Of a stretch of 64,000 nt of DNA, positions 35,741 to 44,445 are shown piece after piece (within the stretch, counting starts at the first letter, position 1; every line of letters begins with the position of its first letter). The notes under the pieces are model-generated. The model saw only the letters and a list, made by a program, of their open reading frames with translations. It searched no databases and was not told the DNA's origin. The DNA lies in assembly GCF_029714305.1 (NCBI RefSeq), contig NZ_CP121647.1, forward strand, positions 2,128,501 through 2,192,500, written 5' to 3'. A program made the translations under genes and the position numbers. This stretch comes from Bradyrhizobium sp. CB3481 (lineage in GTDB: Bacteria; Pseudomonadota; Alphaproteobacteria; Rhizobiales; Xanthobacteraceae).

Positions 35741-35864
35741 ACGCAACTCTCCGCTTGTGAGCGCGGCCAACAATTGCGGCAACGCCTTCGCCTCATCCCA
35801 AGGGGCGTGCAACCAAACATCGCACTCCTCTTTCAGGATTACCGGCATCGGCTTGGGGTGGATC
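35741..35864 (-). pseudogene. SRAP (YedK-like) gene, 3' fragment left of IS66
   Basis: Reads IHPKPMPVIL, EECDVWLHAPWDEAKAL, the conserved C-terminal part of SRAP-domain proteins that shield abasic sites in single-stranded DNA. It continues the 5' fragment at 38678-39171 on the same strand, interrupted by the IS element. After EAKAL it runs into unrelated sequence, so the last residues are also lost. Confidence 0.8.
35857..35864. repeat. Target-site duplication, left copy (GGTGGATC)
   Basis: GGTGGATC is repeated at 38670-38677 directly outside the two ends of the IS66 element. Eight bases is the usual IS66 target duplication. Confidence 0.9.
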
Positions 35865-35890
35865 GTATCCATTCGGCGTAGGCCGCAGGG

Positions 35891-36130
35891 TTAGCGCCTG
35901 AGCAATCCAGGGTTCTCTTTGTAGAACCTAATCAGCTCGATGAGGTTTTCGATTCCGAAGTCGGTGAACGCCTGGACGCCGTCTTCTCCGACGCCATAGA
36001 CCCAGATGACGCCGTCCTCGATTTCCATTTCGTTGGCGATGTCCCACAGCCAATCTTCATCTTCGCCGAGGTCCTTGGCGACCTTGGTAATAGTGGTGAC
36101 GTGATGGACCTTGTTGACGTGGGTGGTCAT
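35891..36130 (-). CDS. IS66 passenger protein, acidic hypothetical
   Basis: 79 residues from ATG 36130 ([20 protein letters not shown]), which overlaps the tnpC stop by 4 bases, so it is translated by coupling. Strongly acidic ([20 protein letters not shown]). The stop lies 26 bases from the element end, so the gene travels with the element. I recall similar proteins next to other rhizobial IS66 transposases; no function is known. Confidence 0.75.
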   Translation of the reverse strand: MTTHVNKVHHVTTITKVAKDLGEDEDWLWDIANEMEIEDGVIWVYGVGEDGVQAFTDFGIENLIELIRFYKENPGLLRR

Positions 36131-37773
36131 GCCGCTCGAGCGGAGAGCGTTGATGCCGGCGTCCAATTCCAGGGCAGAAGTTCGTCCAGCCGATGAGCCG
36201 GATGGGCGGCGATGCGGGCGAGGATATCGGTGAGCCAGGCTTGCGGGTCGATGCCGTTCATTTTTGCCGTGATGATGAGGCTGTACATAGCTGCCGCGCG
36301 CCGCCCTCCGCGATCAGATCCGCAGAACAGCCAGGACTTCCGTCCAAGAGCGATGCCTCGCAAGCCTCGTTCGGCGGCATTGTTGGAGAGACACACGCGT
36401 CCGTCTTCGAGGAACAGCGTAAAGCTCGCCCAACGCTTCAGGATGTAGTTGAACGCCTTGGCCAGGTCGTGACCGCGGGACAGTTTGGCGAGCTGCTCGC
36501 GCATGTAGACCTGAAGGTCCTCGACCAGAGGCCGGCTCAGCGTCTGTCGCACCTGAAGTCGCCCTTCGGGGCTCCTGCCATTGATGGAGCGTTCGATCTC
36601 GAACAGCGCATCGATCCGCCGCACGACCTCGATCGCGATCGGAGAGAGCGGGATTTCCTTCTTTCCGGCACCCTTGCGCCGCGCATTCTCTTCGATGTCG
36701 GCCATGGCAAAGAACGGGCGCCTTCCATGTGACCAGCAGGCAGCCTCCCGGATCGGTCCGGGCTCGCGCCCGGCCAGATAGAGCTGGTTGTACCCGTCAT
36801 AGGCGTCGGCCTGCAGGATGCCGGCATACCGGGCCAGATGCTGCTGGGGATGTTCGCCCTTGCGGTCGCGTGAGTAGTAGAACATCGCTGCTGGCGGACC
36901 CGCGCCCCCAAACGGCCGGTCGTCCCGAACGTAGATCCAGCACCGTCCCGTATCGGTCTTGCCCTTGGCCAGCACCGGCACCGTCGTATCGTCGGCATGA
37001 AGCCGCTCGGCTGCCATGACATGGGCTTCTACCAGGCGCAGCAGGGGATCCAGCGACGCACAGACCGACCCCACGGCATCGGCCATGGTCGACAGCGCGA
37101 TCGGCACCCCTTCCAGGGCATAGCGCTCGGCCTGGCGGTTCAAGGGCTGATGCTGGCCGAACTTCTCGAACATGATCATGGCCAGGAGGCTCGGGCCGGC
37201 CCATCCCCGGGCGATGGCATGGAATGGCGCCGGCGGCTGGCTGATCTTCTCGCAATCGCGGCAGGAGAACTTCTCCCGGACCGTCTCGATCACCTTCCAC
37301 TGGCGCGGCACTACTTCCAGCGTGCGCGTCACGTCCTCGCCGAGCTTGCGAAGGCGATTGCTGCCGCAGCATTCACAAGCCGTAGGTCCTTCGATCACCA
37401 CCCGCTCCCTGGGAAGGTGCTCAGGGAAGGTCTGGCGCTCAGCGCGCTTGCGCGTAAATCCGCGCACCGTCGTCTTCGCCACGGCTCGTTCCGCCGCAAG
37501 CTCGTCCTCGGTGGCGTCGGCTTCCAGCTCTTCGAACGTCAGTGCCAACTGCTCGATCAGCCGCGCCGAACGTTCCGACCGCTGCCCATAGATCTGATGC
37601 TTCAGCTTGGCAATCTGCAACTGCTGCTGGGCGATCAGCGCTTCGTCTTCCGACGCCTTCGCGCGAGCGACCGCGAGCTCGGCGGCGATCTCCAAACCCT
37701 TCGCGCGCTCGACCGCCAGCGCCTCCTTCAGGGCGGCAACGTCATCCGGAACAGTGTCGCGGTCGGCATCCAT
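36127..37773 (-). CDS. tnpC: IS66 transposase TnpC (DDE)
   Basis: 548 residues from [10 protein letters not shown]. An N-terminal coiled coil ([14 protein letters not shown] onward) and [12 protein letters not shown] are followed by a zinc-binding segment ([16 protein letters not shown]). The catalytic core has [11 protein letters not shown] (first Asp), [13 protein letters not shown] (second Asp) and [12 protein letters not shown] (Glu). All three acidic residues are present and length is normal, so it is probably functional. Confidence 0.95.
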   Translation of the reverse strand: MDADRDTVPDDVAALKEALAVERAKGLEIAAELAVARAKASEDEALIAQQQLQIAKLKHQIYGQRSERSARLIEQLALTFEELEADATEDELAAERAVAKTTVRGFTRKRAERQTFPEHLPRERVVIEGPTACECCGSNRLRKLGEDVTRTLEVVPRQWKVIETVREKFSCRDCEKISQPPAPFHAIARGWAGPSLLAMIMFEKFGQHQPLNRQAERYALEGVPIALSTMADAVGSVCASLDPLLRLVEAHVMAAERLHADDTTVPVLAKGKTDTGRCWIYVRDDRPFGGAGPPAAMFYYSRDRKGEHPQQHLARYAGILQADAYDGYNQLYLAGREPGPIREAACWSHGRRPFFAMADIEENARRKGAGKKEIPLSPIAIEVVRRIDALFEIERSINGRSPEGRLQVRQTLSRPLVEDLQVYMREQLAKLSRGHDLAKAFNYILKRWASFTLFLEDGRVCLSNNAAERGLRGIALGRKSWLFCGSDRGGRRAAAMYSLIITAKMNGIDPQAWLTDILARIAAHPAHRLDELLPWNWTPASTLSARAA

Positions 37774-37842
37774 GCGACGCAGTGAATCACAGATTGGACG
37801 CGATGGGACTCCCAAAATGGCAGCAACCGCAGATTTCTTCGC

Positions 37843-38190
37843 TCAGCCCGCGCTTTGCGGCCGCCAGCTTAGTTGCGGATTCCGCCAGTCGATGCCCTCG
37901 AGCATATAGGCCATCTGCGCCGCTGAGATCGATACCGCGCCGGCCGACGCCGAGGGCCAGATGAACTTCCCACGGTCGAGGCGCTTGGCGTAGAGCGACA
38001 TGCCCAGCCCATCGTGCCAAAGAATCTTGACGAGGTCACCGCGGCGGCCCCGGAAGATGTAGAGATCGCCGGCATGGGGATCGCGCTTCAAGCTCTCCTG
38101 AACTGTAAGAGCCAGGCTTTGCATGCCACGACGCATGTCGGTGTGGCCAGTGGCGATCCAAACCCTGACGCCGCTCGGAATCGGGATCAT
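37843..38190 (-). CDS. tnpB: IS66 accessory protein TnpB
   Basis: 115 residues, MIPIPSGVRVWIATGHTDMR with the family hallmarks FRGRRGDLVKILWHDGLG and LYAKRLDRGKF. The ATG overlaps the tnpA stop by 4 bases. Needed with TnpA for IS66 transposition; biochemical role not settled. Confidence 0.95.
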   Translation of the reverse strand: MIPIPSGVRVWIATGHTDMRRGMQSLALTVQESLKRDPHAGDLYIFRGRRGDLVKILWHDGLGMSLYAKRLDRGKFIWPSASAGAVSISAAQMAYMLEGIDWRNPQLSWRPQSAG

Positions 38191-38582
38191 CGTCGCCGCA
38201 GCAGCTCAAGAATTCGCTGCAGCGCCTCAACGTCCACGTCACGGTCAACGCGAACGCGGCAGCCTCCGCCAAGCTCGATCTCGATGATTCCAGCCCTTGC
38301 ACGTTGCGCAGGCGGTGAAGCCACTGGTTGTGGCGCGTCGCTCGAAGTCGGAGCCGCCATCGGTGTGATTTCGACCGGAACGAGAGCTGGCACAGAATCT
38401 CCGCCCAGTCGACCCTGGCGCGCCTGTCGACGCCAAGTGAACAGCAGGCTGTGAGCCACCCCATGCCGGCGCGCGACGCCGCAGACCGTCTCGCCAGCCT
38501 GCAAGGTCTCTTCGACAAGGCGAACCTTCTCGTCGTAACTCCATCGCCGCCGACGCTCGGCGCCCAACACATTGACCTGCAT
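38187..38582 (-). CDS. tnpA: IS66 accessory protein TnpA (HTH)
   Basis: 131 residues from MQVNVLGAERRRRWSYDEK. An HTH of the transposase type follows (VRLVEETLQAGETVCGVARR, HGVAHSLLFTWRRQ). The frame is open further upstream, but this ATG gives the family N-terminus. First gene of the element. Confidence 0.92.
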   Translation of the reverse strand: MQVNVLGAERRRRWSYDEKVRLVEETLQAGETVCGVARRHGVAHSLLFTWRRQARQGRLGGDSVPALVPVEITPMAAPTSSDAPQPVASPPAQRARAGIIEIELGGGCRVRVDRDVDVEALQRILELLRRR

Positions 38583-38669
38583 TCGCCACGTGACCTTAAA
38601 GCTAGACTTAAGGTCAAATCCTCGGGCCGCCAATCAAACTACACAAGGCGGCCGCCGCCGGAGGGATAC

Positions 38670-38677
38670 GGTGGATC
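38670..38677. repeat. Target-site duplication, right copy (GGTGGATC)
   Basis: Second copy of the 8-base duplication bordering the IS66 element. Joining the two flanks at one copy restores continuous SRAP coding sequence (VVEPIH to IHPKPMPV). Confidence 0.9.
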
Positions 38678-39171
38678 GGCTCGACGACGGCGTTCGCCGA
38701 TGTGGTCAGGAAGCCATAAACCAAATGCGGTCCGGCGATCGGCTTGGACTTGGTGCCTCGATCGCCGTTGAACTCGGTCCAGATGCCAGCGAACGCAAAC
38801 GGCGGCCGCTCCTAATTGAGCGCGAACCAGACGACATCCTTCTTCTTGGTTTCCGGGTTCGGCTCGGGCGCGTATTGAGCGAAGCTGTTGGCGGGCACCA
38901 AGCAGCGGTTCTCCGCCTTTAGCCAGGCCCGCCAGTGCGGCGATGACGTGTTGCGGATATTGGTGGCCGGCGGCCCGCCAGTTCGCGGCGGCGCCGGCAT
39001 GCCCACCGCATCAGCACCATCTCGCGATCGGCCGCGGCGTTGCTAACTACCGGCGCCGGATAGTCTGGAAACACGGCCCGACATCGGCGCCAGGTTGCCG
39101 ACGTATCGGTTCATCACGCGGAACAGCGCGACGGATCGCCTCTTGCCTCGTGGTGATCGAATAGTGCACAT
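38678..39171 (-). pseudogene. SRAP (YedK-like) gene, 5' fragment right of IS66, multiply mutated
   Basis: Starting near ATG 39171 the three frames together spell an SRAP protein: YSITTRQEAIR, ALFRVMNRYVGNLAPMSG, PPRTGGPPATNIRNTSSPHW, ENRCLVPANSFAQYAPEP and FAFAGIWTEFNGDRGTKSKP. At least three small indels are needed in the first 170 bases. A TAG at 38814-38816 follows VWFALN, where family members have an acidic residue. With that much decay the gene was probably inactive apart from the IS66 insertion. Confidence 0.82.
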
Positions 39172-39362
39172 CAGGTTTACGGGGTTTGGGCCGGTTCAAG
39201 AAGAACTGTCGGTTACCGAGGGCCGCCTCGGCATATTGGTCGATCGCCCACCTGTCGCCGACGATCGGCCAGTTCCCGGCGGCGTGCCCGGTTGGCTGAA
39301 ACGAGCAACCAAGATGGCCGCGAACTGCGGCCGGATGCTCTGAGCCACTCGCCCGGCGACAT

Positions 39363-39387
39363 GGAACAGTCAGCGTTCGCCCTCGTT
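39363..39387 (+). promoter_or_regulatory. EcfG-type stress promoter (GGAAC-N16-CGTT)
   Basis: GGAAC at 39363-39367 and CGTT at 39384-39387, exact consensus, 32 bases before the ATG at 39419. Confidence 0.65.
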
Positions 39388-39418
39388 ACACCGCATCGTG
39401 CTCAAGGGAGACTCCCAC

Positions 39419-39715
39419 ATGTTGAAGATCGCTTTTGCCTTGGCGACAGCCACGGTGGCTCTGGCTACGACCCCGCTTACCATTCCGGCCAACGCCCAAG
39501 GCGTCAAGATGGCTCAAGGCGTTGATGTCCAAATCGGACGGGATCGCGAGGACCGCTACTATAGGGACCGTAACCGCTACGACCGCGACACCACAGTTGG
39601 CGTCGGCCCCGGAGGCGTCACCGTCGGCCCAAGACAACGCTGCCGCACAGAGACTGTCACGGTCGACCGTGATGATGGTCGTAGGGTTACCCGCAGGGAG
39701 CGCCGCTGCGACTAG
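39419..39715 (+). CDS. Small secreted basic protein, probably stress-induced
   Basis: 98 residues. Signal peptide MLKIAFALATATVALATTPL with cleavage near ANA. The mature part is rich in Arg, Asp and Tyr (DREDRYYRDRNRYDRD), followed by a glycine turn and two cysteines (RCRTETVTV, RRC). The motif pattern is common in rhizobial periplasmic small proteins. AAGGGAG lies upstream of the ATG. EcfG promoter upstream. Confidence 0.75.
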   Translation: MLKIAFALATATVALATTPLTIPANAQGVKMAQGVDVQIGRDREDRYYRDRNRYDRDTTVGVGPGGVTVGPRQRCRTETVTVDRDDGRRVTRRERRCD

Positions 39716-39853
39716 CGTCAATCGCTCTTTCCGGGAACATAGCCATTGGCTCGGCCCGGTCAGGATGCGCATTCGGCTCCTCGTAGGCACGGCGGGGAGC
39801 GAGGCAGCGCGTTACGGCCCGATATCGACGACCGTGGTCAAACGCCTGATCTA

Positions 39854-40258
39854 TCAGCGGGAACGCTTCGGAAGCTTCGGAAGTCTGTGAGGGTTGAATG
39901 TCGGCGGCGGCGCGGTCGGCTCGGGCGCTGTCACCGATTGCTCGCTCAGAATGAGCGTTCCCTCAAGAAGCACTCCCGGCACCTGCTCGGCCGTTCCTAC
40001 GTACCTAGCTATCTTGCCGTCGCACGTTCCTTCAAGCTTCATTGTGAGCTCATCAGCGCCAAAGACCGTTGCGTGTCCTTCGGTATGCCGTTTAGTTGTT
40101 ATGATCGCGGTGAACCGATCTCCATCGACTTCGCAGGAGCCGCTGTAGCTCATGATGCTATCACCGCCCCCGATTTTGCCGTCTTGGACGTGGGCGATGC
40201 CGGTGCCTTGGCCTAGCGGGGTCTTGAACCACGCCGCATAAGTGCCGTCTGGAAGCAT
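39854..40258 (-). CDS. GrlR-domain protein (T3SS negative-regulator-like)
   Basis: 134 residues from MLPDGTYAAWFKTPLGQGTG. The pattern GDSIMSYSGSCEVDGDRFTA and LKLEGTCDG-like strand MKLEGTCDGKIARYVG matches the lipocalin-like GrlR domain. GrlR restrains the LEE type III secretion system in E. coli; in rhizobia many GrlR-like proteins occur apart from secretion genes, and none is seen here. A proline-rich tail (APEPTAPPPTFNP) is extra. GAGAGG precedes the chosen start; longer starts are open. Confidence 0.75.
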   Translation of the reverse strand: MLPDGTYAAWFKTPLGQGTGIAHVQDGKIGGGDSIMSYSGSCEVDGDRFTAIITTKRHTEGHATVFGADELTMKLEGTCDGKIARYVGTAEQVPGVLLEGTLILSEQSVTAPEPTAPPPTFNPHRLPKLPKRSR

Positions 40259-40437
40259 GCCAGGAAACCTCTCAACAACAGCCCTGGCATAGTTCGGCAT
40301 GACTGCCACTAAGAGACGGTTAATTCCGGACACACGGCTGCGGAATCGTGAAGTTAGGATGGGCAGTTCCACGGAACTCCACTGGTGGAACCGCGCCGGA
40401 CACATGCAGCGTCGTCGCTCCGTTCCCCATACTCGTC

Positions 40438-40665
40438 ATGAGCGAAACGACGCAATCCATCTTCGCGAACTCCTTCCAGATTGCTTGGGCCTATCTGGAA
40501 GCAACGGGTGAACTGGGCAATCCCGATCGGGCCGCACTGCACCTGCTCAATACTGTTGAAGCCATGATGCGGCAGGGCGAAAGACGACAACTCCTCCTCG
40601 CCAACAAAGCGATTACTGCCTATCAGCGGTTCAGAGCGGAGCAGGCGCTGTCCATTGCCTCCTAG
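40438..40665 (+). CDS. Small helical conserved hypothetical protein
   Basis: 75 residues from MSETTQSIFANSFQIAWAYL. Almost entirely helical, ends AYQRFRAEQALS. The start is chosen because the homologous proteins I recall begin here, although the frame is open upstream. Function unknown. Confidence 0.65.
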   Translation: MSETTQSIFANSFQIAWAYLEATGELGNPDRAALHLLNTVEAMMRQGERRQLLLANKAITAYQRFRAEQALSIAS

Positions 40666-40925
40666 AGGAAAGGGAGCACTTTGATATCGCTCAACGGCTG
40701 ACGTGAGCGCCGCTTGTGCTTCGGATTACTTTGCGCCGCCCCAGTTTGCCGTTAGGCGATCCAGGCCGCTTCCATTGGGCTGGTTGTTGTCTTGCTGCCA
40801 CGTTCGCCCAAAAACAGTTAAGGCTTTGAGGCAAGTGGCTAGCTCGCTCCCATGACATTCAGGTAGCGTTCAGGTCAGCCGTCTTAACTCGGATGACTAG
40901 GCAAGTAGGTGAGCCCCGTGACCCG

Positions 40926-41314
40926 ATGGCCCTCGCGATAGATTGGCTCGATGCTTACCGCGCTGCCCGCATCAACAGATTGTCGGGATGTACAGCCCTG
41001 ACGCGGTGATCGAGTGCGCTTGTGGCGGCCGCAAGATCATCCACAGCAGTCAGGAAGGTACTGCGGCCTACTGGCGGCACCGTCTTGTTGAAAGCCCTGC
41101 TTATGGACTGGAAGATTTGCAGGTGGACGGTGCTGCCGTAGCCATCTCCTACCGGACGAGCAGCGGGATCATTCGGGCGCTGCGGGACATCGCTGATAAT
41201 GGGCTAATCGTTCGCTGTGGCTGCGGGCCTGTGACCCGCGATTTTACGAACGTGTCGCGAGGAGGAAGCGAAGATGCAGGACACGTTAGCCCAGTTGGAG
41301 AAACTTCGCAGTGA
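40926..41314 (+). pseudogene. NTF2/SnoaL-like protein gene with a one-base frameshift
   Basis: From ATG 40926 frame 3 gives MALAIDWLDAYRAARIN. The natural continuation IVGMYSPDAVIECACGGRKI, then YWRHRLVESPAYGLEDLQVD, is in frame 2. A single base lost near 40976 (AACAGATT for AACGAGATT) explains the switch. The domain is otherwise complete to about CGCGPVT, so the change is recent or a sequencing error. A short internal start (MYSPDAV) could still give a truncated product. Confidence 0.65.
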
Positions 41315-41453
41315 CGCGGCGGAATGTGAGCTAATCCGCGACTTGGCTACCGATCCCAAGAAGCGCGAGCTATTCGACCGGCTCGCGGCACACCTCACGG
41401 TATTAGCGTCTGAGGTTGAGAGGGCGATGCTGGAGAGCAGCAAGGGCCAATAG
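41274..41453 (+). CDS. 59-residue helical protein, SDAAEC family
   Basis: Starts at ATG 41274 with GGAGGAAG 5 bases upstream, one of the best ribosome sites in the region, and overlaps the end of the NTF2-like frame. LEKLRSDAAECELIRDLATD, followed by a helix LAAHLTVLASEVERAM, closely parallels the N-terminus of the 292-residue protein at 49305. Probably a helical bundle; function unknown. Confidence 0.75.
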   Translation: MQDTLAQLEKLRSDAAECELIRDLATDPKKRELFDRLAAHLTVLASEVERAMLESSKGQ

Positions 41454-41478
41454 TGGCAACCGGGCGGATGCCAAGCAG

Positions 41479-41679
41479 TCAGGCATTCGGCCTGATCTTG
41501 AACACCGCTTTCCAATCTGAAAAGAAGTACGCCCCTGTCCATTCATGGACGGGCGTCCCGCAGCTTCCGCAATAGAACTCTCCCGGACAGTCATCCGCTG
41601 TTCGTTCCTGGCTCGCTCGATAGATCGTCCTGCAATGGGGACATGAGAAATGAACGGTGATGTGGGTGTCGCTGTTCAT
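41479..41679 (-). CDS. Small zinc-ribbon protein
   Basis: 66 residues from ATG 41679 (MNSDTHITVHFSCPHCRTIY), with GAGGTGG upstream. Two knuckles, CPHC and CGSC, 30 residues apart, form a typical zinc ribbon. The C-terminus is aromatic-rich (EWTGAYFFSDWKAV). Could bind nucleic acid or act as a structural protein. Confidence 0.75.
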   Translation of the reverse strand: MNSDTHITVHFSCPHCRTIYRASQERTADDCPGEFYCGSCGTPVHEWTGAYFFSDWKAVFKIRPNA

Positions 41680-41871
41680 GACAAGCCACCTCTGTTCTCC
41701 AGAAGCACCGGGATTGGGCTGGCGTTGCGACAAGGCTGTCCGGCGCCCATCAAGGGCGAATCAATGTAATAAAGGAACGTAGCCTGATCCTACATCAGCC
41801 CAATGAGGCTCCAAATAGCAACAAATCGCCGCCTTTTCAGTTACGGGTGTTTGTTATCTGAATGAGAGCCG

Positions 41872-42120
41872 ATGCCTCGCTATTGCTTCGACTTGCGCAA
41901 GAACGGCGAACTTGCCGCTGACGAAGAAGGCTTGGACCTGCCCAATCTACAGGTCGTCCAGATAGAGGCCGCTCGTTCTTTGGTCGACATGGCTAGACAC
42001 GCAGTCTGGGATAAGGCCGAGACCATTCTCGGGCACCGCATGGCTATCGAGGTCCGGGACGACAAAGGTCCCGTTCTACAAGCCAAGTTCACATTTGAAC
42101 TTGAGCGGCACGAACAGTAA
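41872..42120 (+). CDS. DUF6894-type small protein
   Basis: 82 residues, MPRYCFDLRKNGELAADEEG, LDLPNLQVVQIEAARSLVDM and MAIEVRDDKGPVLQAKFTFE. Very common short protein of bradyrhizobia with no assigned role. A decayed relative lies at 44089-44330. Confidence 0.8.
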   Translation: MPRYCFDLRKNGELAADEEGLDLPNLQVVQIEAARSLVDMARHAVWDKAETILGHRMAIEVRDDKGPVLQAKFTFELERHEQ

Positions 42121-42583
42121 GGCCGGCTGCTGGTGGCCCGACGCATGACGCTGTGGGACGACATACGTCGGGCTAGCCACAACGGGTTCACCCACCGGAA
42201 TGGCTGAATCAGCCGCGCTGGCTGGAGAAGAGGCTATAGCTTTCATTCGAATGTAGAACTTCGTGGGACTACGGTAGGCGACAAACGAGCTGACGCGGTT
42301 GCTCCGGCGATCAATGGATAGCGGTCGCTCCAATCGTACCCGTTTCGGTAGTTTCGTAGTCCGCCTCGCGCCCGGCGCGGCGCAGCCGACCGAAATCATC
42401 TGCGACCAGGTGAGCCGTTTCGTCGTTGCCGCTCGGGACGATCGAGGCGTCCAATTGGACCTACGCATAATCAACTCCACGCAATTACGACTCAAACTGA
42501 CTTCGACCAAATCCTTCCGACGGGAAGAACTGGATCCCGGAACATTATGCCGCGTTGCTTGGAGCATCAGGAGATGTCGCAGG
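42121..42583. other. Intergenic, no convincing gene
   Basis: Long frames on both strands cross this stretch, but neither has a ribosome site or a recognisable product, and they exclude each other. I see no regulatory element. Confidence 0.4.
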
Positions 42584-42855
42584 ATGGCGACGGCAAAGAA
42601 GAAATCAAGTCGCGGGCGCAAACAGGACCGGGCGCGCGTGGCCGGCGGTCAGGATTATGAGGGTCGGTACGAGAAGAAAGCCGGACGATCGGCGAGTGGG
42701 TCTGTGAGAACCACGCCGAGCGCCCTTTCTTAGGGGAGAGCGCTTGCGATTGCGGTCCCGCCGGTGCGCCGTGTCCAATCTGTAATAAGACCGATCCAGA
42801 CGCTCCTGCGGACGTCCCTTCCATGCCGCCGGGCTTCATCGCCGAAGCAAGGTGA
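42584..42855 (+). pseudogene. Fusion remnant: DUF3606-like start joined to the end of a cysteine-rich small protein
   Basis: From ATG 42584 (AGGAG upstream) frame 2 reads MATAKKKSSRGRKQDRARVA, then GGQDYEGRYEKKAGRS, the first two thirds of a DUF3606-like protein, then drifts to a stop at 42733. From about 42672 frame 1 reads GEWVCENHAERPFLGES, CDCGPAGAPCPICN and ADVPSMPPGF, ending at 42855, the C-terminus of a distinct zinc-binding small protein. A deletion seems to have joined them. Confidence 0.6.
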
Positions 42856-42876
42856 ACGTGCCAGGCACCCGAGGAT

Positions 42877-43119
42877 TTATTGCGGCACGCACATCTGGGA
42901 TTGCCGATCCCAGCGATGGTATGGGCCACAAGGTGGGCTCGGGCGGGAGGTTGCCGGACACACGTTCCGGACGGGGAGAGCCTGCTGCCATCCATCGCGG
43001 ACACAACCACCTCGCGGCGCGACACTGCACCCAACACCACATCCGCCTGCAGCCGAAGCTGGCTCGCCAAGAGCGCACACTGCGAGGCAAAGGCCGAGGC
43101 ACACAGCGCGTAGGATCAT
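42877..43119 (-). CDS. Small secreted cysteine-rich protein
   Basis: 80 residues from ATG 43119: signal peptide MILRAVCLGLCLAVCALGEP cut near ASA. The mature part has seven cysteines (GGCGVGC, GGCVRDGW, NVCPA, PPCGP, QMCVP). The order is typical of short bradyrhizobial secreted proteins, probably disulfide-linked. A degraded relative of this gene and its upstream DNA lies near 51000-51260. Confidence 0.65.
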   Translation of the reverse strand: MILRAVCLGLCLAVCALGEPASAAGGCGVGCSVAPRGGCVRDGWQQALPVRNVCPATSRPSPPCGPYHRWDRQSQMCVPQ

Positions 43120-43331
43120 TTTGCGAAGCTCCGGCGTGATTAAGTTGTGGCCCCGGCGCGGGAAGAAACCGGGGCCACAGCGTGCCTTCAGCAGGCTTTG
43201 GGGGCAGGAAGCTGAAGGCCGAAGTAAATGCGGATCAAAGGCGATTGTTCCTGATCCAACCGAGCGCATGGTGTCTCTCGAGCGCCGGGGCGGCTGGCCT
43301 GTTGAGGGCGCGCAGCATGGAGCACGCAATG

Positions 43332-43361
43332 AAAGAGGCCGCCAATCTAGGCGGCCTCTTT
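43332..43361. terminator. Strong symmetrical hairpin, terminator-like
   Basis: AAAGAGGCCGCC (43332-43343) and GGCGGCCTCTTT (43350-43361) form a perfect 12-bp stem with a 6-base loop and A/T tails on both sides, so it can stop transcription from either direction. Confidence 0.7.
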
Positions 43362-43399
43362 GTCCTCTTGGAAGCCGCTATCTGCGGCCTGGCGGGCCG

Positions 43400-43606
43400 A
43401 TGTGGGTGTGGTTCGAGTCTCCGAAACCCCAGCCCGGTTTTGAACCGCCTTTACCCCCTGAACCCGCTGAACCAGCGATAGCTCGCGAATTCAGGCTGGT
43501 GCCGAGGAGGAGTGTTATGGCGGGCGGTGTCACAATCGCAAACCGGCCTGCCTTCTTGAGAAAGTCGCGACGCGCCCGGATCTATCGGCGAGTCCGAGGC
43601 CGCTAG
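43400..43606 (+). CDS. Possible small proline-rich/basic protein
   Basis: 68 codons from ATG 43400: a proline-rich start (PKPQPGFEPPLPPEPAEPA) followed by a basic tail (RKSRRARIYRRVRGR). No ribosome site is seen. Around it (43120-44088) no other gene is evident apart from the hairpin at 43332. Confidence 0.3.
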   Translation: MWVWFESPKPQPGFEPPLPPEPAEPAIAREFRLVPRRSVMAGGVTIANRPAFLRKSRRARIYRRVRGR

Positions 43607-44088
43607 CCTACCTCCAGACGCTGCTTGGGGGGGCGACGGAAAAAGCTGGAGGCTCCCGTATATGCCCATCGTAAATGATCGTTCCTGCAGGCGCCGGCTC
43701 ACCCTGGCGGGCGCTCCTTTGAGCAAGATCAAGGAACGCTGCTCTATCGATTACGTTCTGTTTCACACCGAGCGACTCGAAGCACCGAGTCGTTGAGGTT
43801 GCGAGGCCCGGACTCCTAGGCACCCTGGGCCTCGTTTACTGGTTGTAGGAATAGATCTTGAAATGCTAAGTGAGGTCACCAGCTTAGCTTAAATGGCCGG
43901 CGGCCCTATGCCGACCACTTCCAATTGCCCTGCCTCAACAGAAGCGATGGTCAGCACAGGGGTCAAATGGCCAACATGTTCGCTTTTCCGAGCCACGACA
44001 GATTCGAAGTGGAACGAGCCGTTAACCGGTATTTTCTCACAAACAATTCCTTGGTTCCGCGGCTCTGCCTATACAAGAAGATTTGCGG

Positions 44089-44330
44089 GTGCTGGGTTAC
44101 TATTTTGACATTCGAGAGGGCGACGAATTCGCCCTGAGAAGACGGCATGGAACTCTCATCCATCCAAGCCGTGCAGGAAAGAAGCCGCCCGGTCGCTGGC
44201 CGATATGGCCGGTGACGCGATCCGCCAGCAGTACGACGGCGCCAGGCACCAAATGGCAATCGAAATCCGAGACGACAACGGACCCGTACTGCAGGTGAGG
44301 ATCACCTACGAGATCATTGAGATCGGTTCA
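44089..44330 (+). pseudogene. Decayed DUF6894-type gene
   Basis: GTG 44089 reads LGYYFDIREGDEFAL. The middle shifts frame (MELSSIQAVQE), and the rest is in a third frame: RSLADMAGDAI, MAIEIRDDNGPVLQVRITYE. Two small indels account for this. It parallels the intact gene at 41872-42120. Confidence 0.7.
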
Positions 44331-44445
44331 TACAGACTCGGGAGTAAGTGTGAAAGTGTGTTCAGTTGTGAACAGACAGTAGCTCGCCAAGTTGAGCTAA
44401 TTCGGTATTGGCACTCTTTCCTGATTCCTAAGGGCGGGGCGTACC

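Larger units (their letters stand above)
35865..38669 (-). mobile_element. Complete IS66-family insertion sequence with passenger gene
   Basis: 2805 bp. The terminal repeats start GTATCC at both ends, and the first 22 bases match at 18 positions (35865-35886 against 38648-38669). It carries tnpA, tnpB and tnpC in the usual overlapping order plus a fourth small gene after tnpC, all apparently intact. It lies in the SRAP gene with an 8-bp target duplication, so the insertion is probably recent and the element may still be mobile. Confidence 0.93.

Noticed and set aside
40681..40694. TTGATATCGCTCAA, a FixK-type box
   Set aside because: The nearest start is about 230 bases away and about one such match is expected in the window by chance.
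42076..42621. 181-codon minus-strand frame
   Set aside because: It runs antisense through the DUF6894-type gene and the DUF3606 remnant and lacks a family or ribosome site.
43390..43440. GGTTCGAGTC, like the T-loop of a tRNA
   Set aside because: The bases on either side cannot form a 5-bp T-stem and no anticodon or acceptor arm is present.
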